A DNA stretch of 64,000 bases from Acholoe squamosa (GCA_949317995.1 OX439044.1:52780166-52844165), one strand, 5' to 3'. Positions 13,523-25,500 are shown, counted from the stretch's first letter. The notes: generated by a model from the letters alone, not told the origin. Program-made: numbers and translations.

Positions 13523-13610
13523 CAAACTTTTTGGTCTAGTTTTCAGATTTTTGGCCTTTATAGACACCCTTGTGGCCAAACTCAGTACTAAAAATCCCAC
13601 AGGGAGGACC
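13523..13610 (-). repeat. Inverted repeat arm, right (pairs with 10301-10388)
   Basis: Reverse complement of the 10301-10388 arm with substitutions. It lies directly after the 3' end of the non-LTR relic. Confidence 0.55.
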
Positions 13611-13639
13611 CTCTCCTGTCATCTGCTACCAGGGGATAA

Positions 13640-14245
13640 TATACCGGTTATAATGATTACATGTAAAAGGTATGGTATGGTATGATGAATATTATAGTGA
13701 AGAATAAATAATCTAATCACAGACACATGAGTTTGGTGGGTTACTAGCCTTGGGGCTATCAGCAACATACATGCCTTTATTAAGAAGACAACCATAATAT
13801 TTAGTTGACAATATGCATAAGTCAGTAAATAAACAATAGTAATAACAATAGTAAATTTAAATTTTAAAATCAGGGAAACACCTGGCGTGGTGTTACCTGT
13901 GCAGGTGAGATGACTACTATGTGATATGTGACTGTTCATGGAAACCACCTGTTTAACACCACTGAATGTATCGATGCAATTTTACATGTTTGATTGTATC
14001 CTCCTTTTTCGGCTGATAATTGTAATAGCTTCAGTATGCTAAGATATTGTTGACCAATAAACCTATTTCAAACTCAGATGGCCAATTGACGGTTACTTCA
14101 AGATGCCCCTTATATACTGGAGGACTGTTTACCATGACATCATAGATATTGCTACGTGCTGCAAGTAGTCCCCTAACCGTCCCCGGCTAATTATATATAC
14201 ATACACGAGTGTAGTTCCATATATAATTTATATATAGTCAAACTC
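13640..14245 (-). mobile_element. Diverged Ngaro-type terminal-repeat relic
   Basis: This block repeats the order of landmarks seen at 45991-46454. TACATGCCTTTATTAAGAAGAC parallels TACATGCCTTTATTAAATAAGAC, GGCGTGGTGT follows, then GGCCAATTGACGG, CTTATATACTGGAGGA, a TGACATCATAGA word (TGACGTCATAGA in the intact copy) and a terminal TA-rich tract. It therefore looks like the 3' B2-A2 end of an older element related to the retrotransposon at 45991-50660, without ORFs. Confidence 0.65.
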
Positions 14246-14278
14246 CCAAGATCCTATATATATATCAGTAAAATCTTT

Positions 14279-15075
14279 TTTAGGGGTCTCAACTTTTGGC
14301 ACTTATGTCACACTGCTGTGGAAAATTTGTAAGGTCATATTTGCTGAATCAGGCAATACCAACGTATAGCAGGCACCTAGATCTAAAAGTGCTTTTTTTA
14401 ATTAGTGGATTTTGACCATTCTTAGTGGGTTTAAGCCCTAAATATCATGAAAATCTTAGCTTTTTCAAATATCACAAAAGCCTTTTTCATATATTGTAGA
14501 GTATAATTTGATGCAGACTCCAATTAAGAGGTCAATATCTATTTCAATCAATCACATTAGGCTGAGAAATGAGAGAGACAAAATATATAAAATACATCTG
14601 AAGGAATTATTTTAGTATTTTAAGCATGATTTTGTATATAGGTGAATTTATGGCAATGTAAGATCCGGCAACATGGTCATAACTTCTATGATATTAATGC
14701 AAATTGGTTGAGAACTCACCAATAATTAGTTTCCTAATAGTATATTGTTCATACCAAATATCAAAGTCCTATCTCAATTAGTCTCCTGTGTGGGATCAAT
14801 CATATGCCTCAAAATCTGGTGTGGACAATGCACTTGCTGGATCTTACAACTAAAAGGCCTTCAGTTAATGTCTCAGAGAAAAATAATGGTGTAACCTAGG
14901 TATTAAATCATATAATTTACCTTTTATTGAGGCCATAATTAGTCATTATGCAAAAACTGATCAATCTAGCTCAGATACTTTAGACAGGGTGAGGGGACAA
15001 AAAGGGGTTGTTTTTTTACACTATTTTAATGTATCTAACTTGCTTGAAAGTTGAGACCCTTAAAATAAAAATTGC
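14279..15075. mobile_element. Possible TIR element inserted beside TA repeats
   Basis: GGGGTCTCAACTTTT near the left edge is inverted as GAAAGTTGAGACCC near 15049-15062. TA-rich DNA lies on both outer sides, suggesting insertion into the TA tract of the preceding relic. The interior is AT-rich and has no coding signal. The match is short, so this call is tentative. Confidence 0.4.
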
Positions 15076-15185
<110 letters not shown>

Positions 15186-15402
15186 TCATTGAGGTGGGTG
15201 TATAGAGGTCTGCTTCCCTTCCCATGGTGTCAGAGGTAGAAAAACCTGTCATCATTTTAGAACATCTGCATCAATAAGATGTTAGGAGGCATGCAGCAAG
15301 GGACATCTACACTCAGGTGCTCGGTATTGCAAATCGGCTATAAATACCCCTGTAAGTAGGCAGTAGAACCACTTGAAACTACAGCACTATGCACATCTAG
15401 TA

Positions 15403-16183
15403 CACTGCAAAAATGGTGTTTAGATCCTAAACATAATTCTAAACATAATCTTGTCACGTTTTTCTGAACACAATATCATCCTAAACACATGAAAAGTGTT
15501 TAGAGAAATGGTGTTTAGCTAATTAATGTGTTTATGCTATAAAGTGTTTAGGTTTATGCTGTTTTTTTTCTGATTTGAAGAATTTTGCTTAGATATTCAA
15601 TTTGCTTCTCTATATGCATACTATGATATTGTATTTGGGGATTGGCTTATGAATGAATTTAGGTTGAGGACCCTTTGCATCATTCATGCCTACTTTCTGA
15701 AGAGGATCAATGCACCTTTATCTACAGGGATAGATATTGTCCAAGTATTTCATCTATACTTATTTGAACCCATAGCAAATCAGTGCCAGGGCTCCATTGT
15801 CTAATACAACAGAGACACAGAAAGGATTTTGCCTTATATATTTTCTTAATTCACAAAATGGGTGTCCAAGCTCTAGTTGCTCCCCCCTGGTGCAATAGTA
15901 GCAATGCCATAGGGTGTAATTGCATAGCCTCTTTTTGTTAATGTAATATACATACTGTATTAGGTAAAACTGTGATTTAGGAGTATACTGCAATATATTG
16001 TAACCAAGCAATAACAGAAGGTCAACTATAGAATTGAGCTGCCACCTGGTGTATATTTTATGTCTAAATACTAAGAAATATTAGTGTTTAAATGCTAAAC
16101 ACCTAGTTTTCTGTCTGTTTACAGTCTACACATGTAAACATGTTTAATATAACTGTTTAAAGTCTAAACACCATTTTTGCAGT
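15403..16183. mobile_element. TIR element with ACTGCAAAAATGGTGTTTAGA ends
   Basis: The left end ACTGCAAAAATGG plus TGTTTAGA at 15404 is exactly inverted at 16163-16183. Subterminal copies of TGTTTA/TAAACA recur at 15420-15560 and 16083-16170, as transposase-binding repeats do in many DNA elements. The central 450 bp have no transposase. The left flank CTAGTAC and right flank CTATGTAC are similar but not an exact duplication. Confidence 0.75.
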
Positions 16184-16425
16184 CTATGTACATGCATGCC
16201 TACACAAGGTAATACTGTATAGCGGGATAGAAGGCGTTCTATTGTATATTAATTTTACGTGGGTGGGCTGACATTTTGGGTAAGGAGAATCCACAATGTC
16301 TGGAATCAAATATTCCCTTAGATGGCTTTGATTTCCTAGTTTACCTAGTATGAATTGCATCAAAGTTTCATCCTTCAATACCCCATCACAGACACCAGCA
16401 ACCTTTGGTAACCAATCCCACCTGT

Positions 16426-16680
16426 AACATAAATAGTCAGCAAAGACCATAGAACCCAGGACTTCCATTTCCTGATGCAGTATTCACATCGCTATAGCGT
16501 CCCTAGCCGCATGGGGGCCCCCTGCACATGCACCGTCATGTGACAGCACTACTTTTAGTGGGCAAAGGATGCTCAGTAGCTGTCCTGTATGAACGATGGC
16601 AGTTAAGAGATGCTAGAAAGGCACCTACGTATAGTCATTCCCTATGGACATCTTCAGGTTTAGTGCTAAGCTGTGGTGGA
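16426..16680. repeat. Dispersed repeat, copy 2
   Basis: Second member of the family at 84-328, same orientation, with many substitutions and small indels. See that entry for the shared words. Confidence 0.6.
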
Positions 16681-17505
16681 AGCTTTGATCTCTAACAGAT
16701 GAGCCTCAGGGTAGCCCTGCCGAAAAAAGTCTGTAATAGTTTTCTATTTGCAGTCTGTAACCATTTACGTTGTACTAACTTAAAAAGTAGAGCTCTGCTC
16801 CTTATTAGCCTACAGTCAGAACTAGTTTGTGATAATGACATCACAGACATGGAACATTGTGGCCTGCAACTACAGAGGTTAATGGCTTTTACAACTGAAG
16901 AATAGTGGCTTGCTTATGTGTGTCTGAGGAACAAGGGTGAAATCTTCTCAGCTGCTCAATCTGTAGGAATTTCACGACTGTGCTTCAGCCCTTTATGTCA
17001 GAGTAATTTATTTCAAGATTACATTTGTATGAATTGTGTATGCATTGTCCTCTTATCTCAGGTTATGAAAAATAAACCCCCCCCCAAAAAAAAAACAACC
17101 TCACAAAACACTGGAAGCAGGGCTTTAAGTAGTTTGGTGGTCAGACGATTTATAATTGTGCTATGTAGAATATTGGGGATTTAATTATTTTGATGCCTCA
17201 CTTCCAAGACCATTGGTAATACCCGAAAGTTTTCTAGCATGGGAGATGGAATAACATGGAAATATGATACTGTGCGATATCTCATTAATTTATATCATGG
17301 TCGGGACCAATTCCATCTGAGGTGCCTATTATGTTAAATGCTGTATTGAACACAAATTGCTTATTTACCTAATATAATACTTGTCCGAATGAGAGATATA
17401 TGTGCTATAGCCTAAATAATCATCTTTCTAGAATAACCTCCTGAAAGGTTCATACCTCGACTCAGTCCTTTCCCCAGGGCCAATCCAATTAGACCCTTTA
17501 AAATT
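16681..17505. other. No recognised feature
   Basis: Mixed sequence with short frames at 16699-16905 and 16918-17184 that have no recognisable motifs. A C run followed by an A run at 17079-17096 is the only simple repeat. Confidence 0.4.
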
Positions 17506-17780
17506 TTAATCCTCCCAAGGAGCAGGATTTAGCATTTGATTTGACATTCCCACGTTAGTTTTGACCATTGGGAGATGTTTAACAATTAAACCATCTTCAA
17601 CGACAGCTTTACCTTTTTTCCTCTTTGCCACCAGGCTTAGTGAGTTTTAGAATCCAAGCTTGCAGATCCATGGCTTGGATGTTCTCGGCAATTTCAGGTA
17701 TCAATGATACGGTATAAGAAGTGAGAAGAAACCGGATGGTAAAATTATAAAGGAATCTAGATAACAGTCATCAAAATTAG
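17506..17780 (-). pseudogene. Broken coding stretch, unidentified protein
   Basis: The minus strand is open from about 17780 down to a stop at 17609-17611 with protein-like composition, including PEIAENIQAMDLQAWILKL. A second frame, open from 17646 to a stop at 17506-17508, continues with protein-like text such as GLIVKHLPMVKTNVGMSN and ends APWED. The two overlap in a run of A residues near 17611-17620, as expected if one ancestral frame suffered a frameshift. The alternative is that GGTAAAG at the overlap is a splice donor and the second frame is chance. I do not recognise the family. No start codon or promoter was identified. It could be a processed pseudogene or the edge of an unlisted transposon gene. 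Confidence 0.35.
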
Positions 17781-18019
17781 AAATCAAATTGGTCTTATAT
17801 CACATTCACGGAGCAGTATCCTGGGGCTATTAAGGATCCATTGAGAATATTTGCTCTCTCATTTTTTGAACCTTCAAGAATATCAATGTTCATAGATTTT
17901 GATTTGATATCTTAAATTATATTGGAACTCACTATCTGTTCCGTTGAGGTACCTGTGCTCTCTTATAGATGAGATAAATAATATTCACGTTTCTTCTAAG
18001 AACTTTGCTCAATCCTGTT

Positions 18020-18365
18020 AAAGCGCTGTTATGGCTATTCCGACCGATTGTATGGCTGTGGAACCAACGCTTTAATCACACAATCCTGTTCAAATATTTC
18101 CGACAAAATCTTACTACTTATAAATACATATTTAATCGGATTAGCAAAAATTTGGCTGACCAATGAGAGTGGATAAATCATTGGATTAGCGAAGATTCGC
18201 CTGACAGACAGCAGTAGAACCAACGCTTTAAGCGGGTATACCACTGCCGTCGGTTGGCCGAAATTTTGCTAATCCGATTATATTTGATTATAAAAGTATA
18301 AAAAAATCGGTAGGATTAGTGAAAACTCAGCAGACCGATGGCAGTGGAATACCTGCTTTATATGG
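18020..18365. repeat. Fold-back array of about 50 bp units
   Basis: Units containing GGATTAGC and GAAAATTCGGCTGACC-like text followed by GGCAGTGGAACCAACGCTTTA occur about five times in both orientations. The clearest inverted pair is 18131-18160 against 18251-18280. A palindromic DNA element is the likeliest origin. Confidence 0.6.
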
Positions 18366-18627
18366 GGTATTAGGCTAGTCACATTTCTCACGCCACTGAG
18401 GCAAGACCATTGTGTTTAAGCAAAAGGCATGCACAGTCAACCCTTTCAGTAAAGACAGGAGAACTGAGTTAAATTCAAAACAGCATAGCAAATATCGTTT
18501 ACTTTGCCCTGATTGAACTCTGTGAATGTTTCCACAAAGAATTTCAAGGGGCTTGACTTGAATACTGCAAACCAATTCTCAAATGCAAAGCTTTTGAAAT
18601 TTTGTAAATCAATTCTGATGAGGCAAG

Positions 18628-18997
18628 TGGTGGTACCACCCTTAATACCCAGTGCGGACCAGAAAATACCAGTGTTGTCGACCTTGGATGTAACATTTGA
18701 AATAGTTAAAATTCCCTGACAGCTTAGCACAATACACCAAAATTTAGCTTTTGAAATGGAGAAAATTATGCAGTAGGTCCAGAATATAAAAGTCAGGCTC
18801 AATTTTTTGTAGGAATACACTATATGGTCATTTCAACCCCATAAACCTCCACTGTTTTCTTGATATCAATAAAAAAATTAACTCTGGACTGATTATTTTG
18901 ATACCAAATAACCATGGGTTTAAGCCTTTCTCTCCTCACAAATGGTCCGAATTCCTTGAAATAACAAAAAATTTCTGAGGAACTATTTGGCCATTCT
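18628..18997 (+). repeat. Long direct repeat, copy 1
   Basis: Starts GTGGTACCACCCTTAATACC and matches 19729-20165 nearly base for base apart from a missing internal segment near AATTTTTTGTAGGAATAC. Copy 2 has about 56 extra bases there, containing TTGCCATGACAACC. The two copies are 1.1 kb apart. Confidence 0.85.
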
Positions 18998-19728
18998 ACC
19001 CAGAACTGGCTGAATTTGGGGCGGTATCACCTTAACAGAAATGGTGATTGTTTTGGTTACCATGATAACCAGAATATTCCTCCATGAAAAACTTCTTCTG
19101 AGCAATGAATAAGCCCAAAATTCTGCCTATATACCATGTTTTCCTATAAATTGGGCTAAATTTGTGCATGCTGGGCTGTGCTGAGGTCAAAATCCCTAAA
19201 GAAACTCATTGATTTGGCCATAAATTCTCAAGCGGTCATAGCAAAAAATCTAGACTGACTTTTTTCTGTCCAACAAACAATAAAATGGGCTATTTTGGGG
19301 CAAAAATAGGCACTAGAGATGGATATTATGTTGTTATGTTGCCATACCAACCCATAACAACTTGTGGAATTCTCACATATTTGATGTCCAGGTTATTGCA
19401 AGATACATTGCCTTGATATATGTTATTATAGATGCTATGTAAATGTAAAAATTCACTGTTTTTCATCAAATTTTATATAGAAATTAAATATTCCATGGAA
19501 TGCCAGTAACAGCTGACACAGAGAACAAATAGGCTCAAGGGCAATATTTTCTAATAATCATGGGACTACAAAGCCAAATCCATGTAAATATATCATTTTT
19601 ATATCCATATACAATAGTTAGGCAGCACAAGAAATTAACAATTGTGGGCAGAAATTGGTGGTAATGTGCTCAAAAATGATGTCATCTCTGCTGTTTATGT
19701 CAAAATAAGGACACAAAATTTTTATGTT
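18998..19728. other. Spacer between long direct repeats
   Basis: AT-rich, no coding signal. With its flanking copies it makes one repeat-spacer-repeat unit of about 1.5 kb. Confidence 0.5.
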
Positions 19729-20165
19729 AAGGTGGTACCACCCTTAATACCAAGTGCGGACCAGAAAATACCAGTGTTGGTGACCTTGGATGTAACATTT
19801 GAAATACTTAAAATTCCCTAAAAGCTTAGCACAATACACCAAAATTTAGCTTTTCAAATGGAGAAAATTATGCAGTAGGTCCAGAATATAAAAGTCAGGC
19901 TCAATTTTTTTTTAAATTGCCATGACAACCACCACACTGATTTTGATCAGTGAAACCTGACTAGTGTAGGAATACACTATATGGTCATTTCAACCCGATA
20001 ACCCTCCATTGTTTTCTTGATATCAATAAAAAAACTCTGGACTAAAGAAAAACACTTCCTGATTATTTTGATACCAAATAACCATGGGTTTAAGCCTTTC
20101 TCTCCTCACAAATGGTCCAAATTCCTTGAAATAACACAATTTCTGAGGAACTATTTGGCCATTCA
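19729..20165 (+). repeat. Long direct repeat, copy 2
   Basis: Longer copy of 18628-18997. Near 20192 another GGTGGTACCACC palindrome follows, matching the start of each copy, so a third boundary of the same family may lie there. Frames at 20023-20350 on the minus strand are repeat by-products. Confidence 0.85.
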
Positions 20166-20357
20166 GCCCGTGAGTGGATAGGGTGGATAGGGTGGTACCA
20201 CCAAGAGGGAGAGGCATTTGTTGAATAAAGCCGGAAAGACAGAGAATCGAAATGGATTTGCATTTTAGATTGGTCCATGTCTCCATGGCTTTGGGTGAGA
20301 CTGCTTTTAACCAGAACTGAAGGTGAATACAAATCAAAAGAGGTGCTCACAATAGAC

Positions 20358-20448
20358 AGATATTGTTATTACCATCAAATGATTTCTTTTGTCCTAACTT
20401 CTAAGATATTGTTATTACCATCAAATGATTTCTTTTGTCCTAACTTCT
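20358..20448. repeat. 45-46 bp tandem duplication
   Basis: AGATATTGTTATTACCATC followed by AAATGATTTCTTTTGTCC and TAACTTCT occurs twice head to tail with no visible difference inside the unit, so the duplication is recent. Confidence 0.9.
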
Positions 20449-20575
20449 GGAATATTTGAAAGTCGAGATGGCAACAAATGGAGGATGTGTGGCTAGATTC
20501 ACGAAATGAAGTGCTGTTCTCTTCATAAAGGCAATTACTTTTATTTGCCAGTTCGCCATTGTCAACAGAGAGAGA

Positions 20576-20577
20576 AT

Positions 20578-20621
<44 letters not shown>
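20576..20621. repeat. (AG)n microsatellite
   Basis: Uninterrupted AG dinucleotides of about 46 bp, preceded by an imperfect GAGAGAGAATGAAAGAG lead-in. Confidence 0.95.
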
Positions 20622-20624
<3 letters not shown>

Positions 20625-22439
20625 ACATGATTAAATGAATATGGAACCATTTTTGTTATGATTGAGTTTGAGTTGAGTTGAGTTTTCAAAATTTTATTCA
20701 CACTTCACTGTTGTGGTCTACCAGTACATGTGAATTGGGTGGACCAAGTCCTCAAATATAGTAATGTATGACAAGCATAAAAAATTGCTCATATATTTCG
20801 CCAAATATTATCATCAGTCAAGAAACCAATCAAAATATACATGGAGTTATTGATTATGCAACAAAATCATGGCAATAAACTTCGGTAACCAAACCCTGTA
20901 ATATCTTCTTGTTTCCTTATATATCCATAACATCTATATCTCTACAAAATCACAAATATATGTTATTGACACTCATCTTCATATCACATCACATACAACA
21001 CGCATGGTCTTAAATCATATATCTACAAGTATAGGCCTATAAAGACCAACATAACATAGACAGAAAAAGAGAGAATTACACTTGATAACACCTAGCCTAC
21101 TTTAATCATTATATGAACAGTTCCCTATCCAATATACACCCACAGAAATCAAGAGCCCCAGATATGTGGTAGACTATAACCAAATAAGCCCCTATAAGTT
21201 CAATGTCTTGTGGAATCAATGCAATGAGTCAGGCTCACTGCCCGGCTAATATAAGGTAGATCGAGCAAAACAGGCACAAGTATTCAGACATGTGAAATTT
21301 CCAACTGTTATAAGCTCCAGTACAAATACAACTACACCAGCAGTGACACGGTCATATATTCTATTTCTTAAAAAGACTATTGTCTACTGTCTAGAAAAGG
21401 CGGAAGGAGAGTGGAGGGGAGGGGGGGGGGCATCTGTCATCAGACTGTCCCACACCCCAGGCTTCTGGTATCAGACAGCCCATGGGGAAAATGCGTATGC
21501 TCTCAATGAGAGGGGGGTATAGTGGGGGGGGGGGACTTATCCAATCCATACCAACCATGAAAGAAGACTATTTCCCTTATCAATCTTACACTCTGAAATA
21601 TCAGCTGCTCAGGTTGCTGATTGATTTGCAGCTTATGAAGAAGGGATTCGAGCTACCCAAGGGTCTATTTATTTATCAGTGTGTGCAGAATATTATAAAG
21701 CTTGGCGATTTCAAATGTGTGAGAAATTCTATGACCTTTCCCGGCTCAGTCACATTGGGGCATCTTGGCTGTGTGCGATTCATCTATGCCTAATCCTCAT
21801 ATTAATCAATCATGATACGGATTTTCTCTCTTTTTCTTAGTTTAGACTACATAGATTAGACTACATAGGCAGTTTTGTTGCTCACTGTTGCCATGGAAAG
21901 AGTGGGAAATCAAAGAACTGATTTGAATGATTTTTTTTACAAGTTAACTAGGGTGAAAGCAGAATGGTAATACCATTCCTAGAGCAAAGAATACAAAATT
22001 CATGCTAATTTAGGTAATTAGTATGATTATGCGAATTATAGATGTATTTCATGGGAAGGTAGCCATAATTATAGAGCTTACTAAGATCTGGGACATGGTG
22101 ATACCTACCCATATTAAAAAAACATTCCTCCAAAACTTGCAGGACTCTTATGCAATATATCAATGAAAAGCTCGTGATCTAAATATTAAAGTTGTTTTTA
22201 GCCTGGAGCACCCTTTCCCCTTGCCTCTACTCAAATATAATTATCATGTTTTATTCCACGACTTTTGGGATTTTGGGTGCTTTTTCTGGATATTCCCATG
22301 CACGTACCTGTCGATATTGCACACCCTGAAGGCTGTAACATCAATTTTGAGAGGCATGTGGTTATCCATGGATAACCTGCATGCTTCTCATGTCCTTCCA
22401 TGTCATATGTTACATGTTAAACCTACGGAATTTTTCATT
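20622..22439. other. No recognised gene
   Basis: AT-rich DNA with G runs near 21420-21430 and 21524-21533. Open frames at 21292-21522, 21482-21793 and 22221-22571 carry no recognisable domain, and the last runs into the tRNA-like segment that follows. Confidence 0.4.
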
Positions 22440-22505
22440 GCCAGGGTAGGGATCGAACCAGCAGTCTCAAATCCCAAGTCCAACTCCCTATGCAGTGTGC
22501 CACAG
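22440..22505 (-). mobile_element. tRNA-derived SINE head
   Basis: On the minus strand a box-A-like TGGCACACTGCATAGG is followed about 40 bases later by a box-B match GGTTCGATCCC. This is the internal RNA polymerase III promoter layout of a tRNA, but the intervening stems do not pair, so it is a SINE head and not a tRNA gene. Its 3' body was not delimited. Confidence 0.6.
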
Positions 22506-22643
22506 GGACTGACGAGAGGTGGTTGGCTAGAACCAGGTCTCGATATTATACAAAGCCCGGGAAGGCGATGACTGCGGGCTGTCCGCTACCATAATCGTGG
22601 GACGCACTAAAACATAGCCAAGCCGAGACGGGCGCGGAATGAG

Positions 22644-22722
22644 GAGACAACGTGGTCTAGTGGTTAGTGCATTGGGCTCAGCCGTTTGAGGTACGCGGGT
22701 CGAGTCCCGGTCTGGGCTCATC
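22644..22722 (+). mobile_element. tRNA-derived SINE head with T-run terminator
   Basis: Box A GTGGTCTAGTGGTTAG (22652-22667) and box B GGGTCGAGTCCC (22698-22709) are spaced as in a tRNA gene. TCTTTTTTC follows directly and would end polymerase III transcription. The acceptor ends do not pair as in a functional tRNA, so a tRNA-derived repeat is the better call. Confidence 0.65.
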
Positions 22723-22739
22723 TTTTTTCACCGTGTGCA

Positions 22740-22990
22740 CTGTCGCTGTCCGCTGCCGGGCGACGAGGTGTATTATACACAAACATAACCGCGAGACGCA
22801 TTCAAAGCTTTAGCTGTCCGCTGCCGGGCGACGAGGTGTGTGTACTGGTCGTGTACAAACACTATTTTTCGCCGCGTGCCGCTGCCAAGCCGAGCCGAGA
22901 CGGGCGCTGTCGCTGTCCGCTGCAGGGCGACGAGGTGTATGTACCTGTAGATCTACAGACACTATGGCTGGTTTCGATCCCGGGGAGGGG
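22740..22990. repeat. GC-rich triplicated segment
   Basis: GCTGTCCGCTGCCGGGCGAC with GAGGTGT following occurs near 22747, 22813 and 22913 (the last with GCAGGGCGAC). The related phrase GCCAAGCCGAGCCGAGACG near 22886 echoes AGCCAAGCCGAGACGGGCGC near 22616. A GGTTTCGATCCC box-B-like word lies at 22970. The GC richness contrasts sharply with the surroundings and matches the adjacent SINE heads. Confidence 0.6.
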
Positions 22991-23173
22991 GAATAATTTT
23001 TTGTTTTCAACTTGAATTTATTGATATTCTATTGATTATTTATTGGTTTTGTGGAATAAAATAAGTAGTCAATGGATAATTCATGACTTGTGTGTGTTAG
23101 CAAAGGCTAAGTACACTCGGGCTACGCCCTTGTGTAATTATCCTTCACTAACACACACGTCATAAATTATCCA

Positions 23174-23901
23174 CACTGAAAACCCACCGCCACTGGAAGG
23201 TCGTCATATATGACGAGTTTACGGTCGTCAAAGGGTCATCAGGCCTTCATGAATACCCTAGGTCGTCATACTGAGCACCTTGGTGGTACTGCTAGTTTGG
23301 ATATGTGCCATAAGAGGTCCCCACTATTCATTTCTGTGATACAAATGATGTATCCTGGGGTGTGTATAGGCTCATAGATATACATTGTTCTAATTGTATT
23401 GTCTCTATGAAAGGGGAGATATAACGAAATTTGATAAATATCTACCTGTAAAAAGATGGAAATGTTTAAATAGAAGTGTAGAAAGAGAAATAGATCCTTC
23501 TTCTAATCACACCTCTCTTATGTATAGGACTGGAGTATAAGTCCATATCTATTGAAGGTCTAAGACATAGTAGATGGATGTACTCACACAGCAATACATA
23601 CTGTTCAATTGAACCCATGATAGTGGGCTCAGAAGAATAAATACTGATTGATGGTTTAGGGAATAAGATATATATTACAAAAGAAAAGAAAAGAAACAAA
23701 CAACAACAACAACAATATTATCGATGTCGGCACAGGCTGTAAAGGGTACCAAAAGTGAAGACTTTAGGTCATCAGTGACGGCCCAAAGTCATCACCTATG
23801 ACCACCCCCTGACCACCTAAAGCTGTAGATTTAGGTATTGTCAACCTGAAGACCTTAAGTCGTCAGTATTGACGAGTTTTGGAGCTCCTAGGTTTTTAGT
23901 G
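23174..23901. mobile_element. CACTG-ended inverted-repeat element, copy 1
   Basis: Begins CACTGAAAACCC and ends with a GTTTTTAGTG-like edge. The interior is rich in ACCTAAAGTCGTC / GACGACTTTAGGT-type words on both strands, as in the compact copy at 54959-55262. A span near 23280-23740 looks unrelated and is probably an insertion. Confidence 0.6.
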
Positions 23902-24299
23902 AATTGATTACTTGTTCAATATATTAATGAGAGTATAGAGGGTCAAAGAATGAATCTTGCGTTTCCCCTCAGCTAACATCTGAATACTTTCTTTTTGAAA
24001 GTTGAGAAATATATAAAAGGTACACTGTTTCGTCCCTTGGCTCGATCTTTGTCAGAGTACAAAGAAAGCATGTAAGTAGTTTAGGACAATGTCTATGAGT
24101 TTAGCTGAATTAATGTCACCAAGGCTTTAGTATCAGAGGTGCTGTTATACTAATAACAGGTGTGCAACCATTTAGTCTCGCTTCACACTCAAGGCTTATT
24201 GGTACCGGCACTTCTTTTCTGCATAACATTTCTTATAACTGACATGTGAGATGGGGAGCTGACAAAGAGATATCATGACCCACTTCTCCACAATACAAA

Positions 24300-24399
24300 G
24301 TTGTCATACTCACGACTTAGGTCGTACGACCTAAAGTCGTCATTTTACCACCTAAAGTTGTCACCATTGACTAGTTTGGGATCTTCCAGGTTTTCAATG
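24300..24399. mobile_element. CACTG family fragment
   Basis: ACGACCTAAAGTCGTCATTT, then ACTAGTTTGGGATCTTCCAG and a GTTTTCAATG end. This matches the right end of the copy at 54959-55262. The left end is not visible. Confidence 0.6.
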
Positions 24400-24599
24400 A
24401 AGTTCAAAAATGGATTTTTTCTTTGGAGGTCCCTTTTCCGATGGCTGTCCACATAATATGTGGACATATATTATTTGTAATTTGGCAATAGTACGCCTTT
24501 AATGACAATCAGAATGCCATGCATTTGATACAAATCATGGATAAAATTAATGTAGGGGCTGTTAAATTCAATTTAGGCTGAGATGCGAGCAGAAGGGCA

Positions 24600-24850
24600 A
24601 TTGTTTCTGCCAACCAAGTCCTGCAGAGAACTAGCCCACACAAGTCCTGGGGACAAGTCCTGAGGTAATGTCTCATCTTTCATATCTGAGGATACAACAG
24701 ATGTGCGGGACTTGAGTTAAGTCCCCGGGACTTGATGGAAGGTCTCCAGGATTAGTCTTTTATATTGTCTGAAGGATCCCCACATTGATCCCATCCCCAG
24801 GACCTGGTGGGTGCCTCACGGAATACTACTCCTAGGCTAACCCTTAATAA
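24600..24850. repeat. Imperfect palindrome with AAGTCCTGGGGAC words
   Basis: CAAGTCCTGGGGACAAGTCC on the left and GTCCCCGGGACTTG on the right form imperfect inverted repeats around 24690. The low copy number and mismatches make its origin uncertain. Confidence 0.4.
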
Positions 24851-25500
24851 GGAGCAAGTCTTGTGATTCTGAATATATGCAATGGAGGATTGTCCACCTG
24901 CCAGCTACCTTCGGTCCTAATCCTTGGTGTAGCTACTAGGTGGCACAAGTCTCCTGATACAGGTTGCATTACCCGGTGGTACATTATTGCCCCAATCATT
25001 GTTGGGTTGAGCTAGATAATGTTACATTTCAGATGGGCCATTTCCCCTAGATGAGGATGTATTAATGGAAATAATAATCATCCCGCCTCACTGATATGAC
25101 TACATGTATTGTTATTTCAAAGTTTCTCATCTCCTGGCCGAGCCACAAATCCCAGCATTTGCATTTCAGGGAAACCCATTAGTCATAACGTCAGGCTTTA
25201 CATAATAAGACATTAGGGAAGATTCATAATCCGATATATGCGACAGCCAATAACCTAAATGTGAGAATGAAAGTTTTGCCTGTTGCTATGGCAACCATTA
25301 TTTCAGTCCTGAATACATCAAAATAGACTAAAAACGTTGGTACTATCTTTTTCTTCATGAAAAACTGCCTAAAGTATTATTTTACATTTTTCATGATTTT
25401 TGCCTTAAAACTGAGTGAAATTGGCCTAAATGTCTCTTAATTCTCTGCCATGTTTAGGAGCTCACCATATTTCCCTAGTTCATAGGAGAAACTAATGATT
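24851..25500. other. No recognised feature
   Basis: AT-rich sequence without repeats or coding signal. A TTGCTATGGCAACC word lies near 25282. Confidence 0.4.

Noticed and set aside
18628-20165. LTR retrotransposon with 0.4 kb LTRs
   Set aside because: No TG...CA ends, no primer binding site or polypurine tract, and no gag or pol text in the 0.7 kb spacer.
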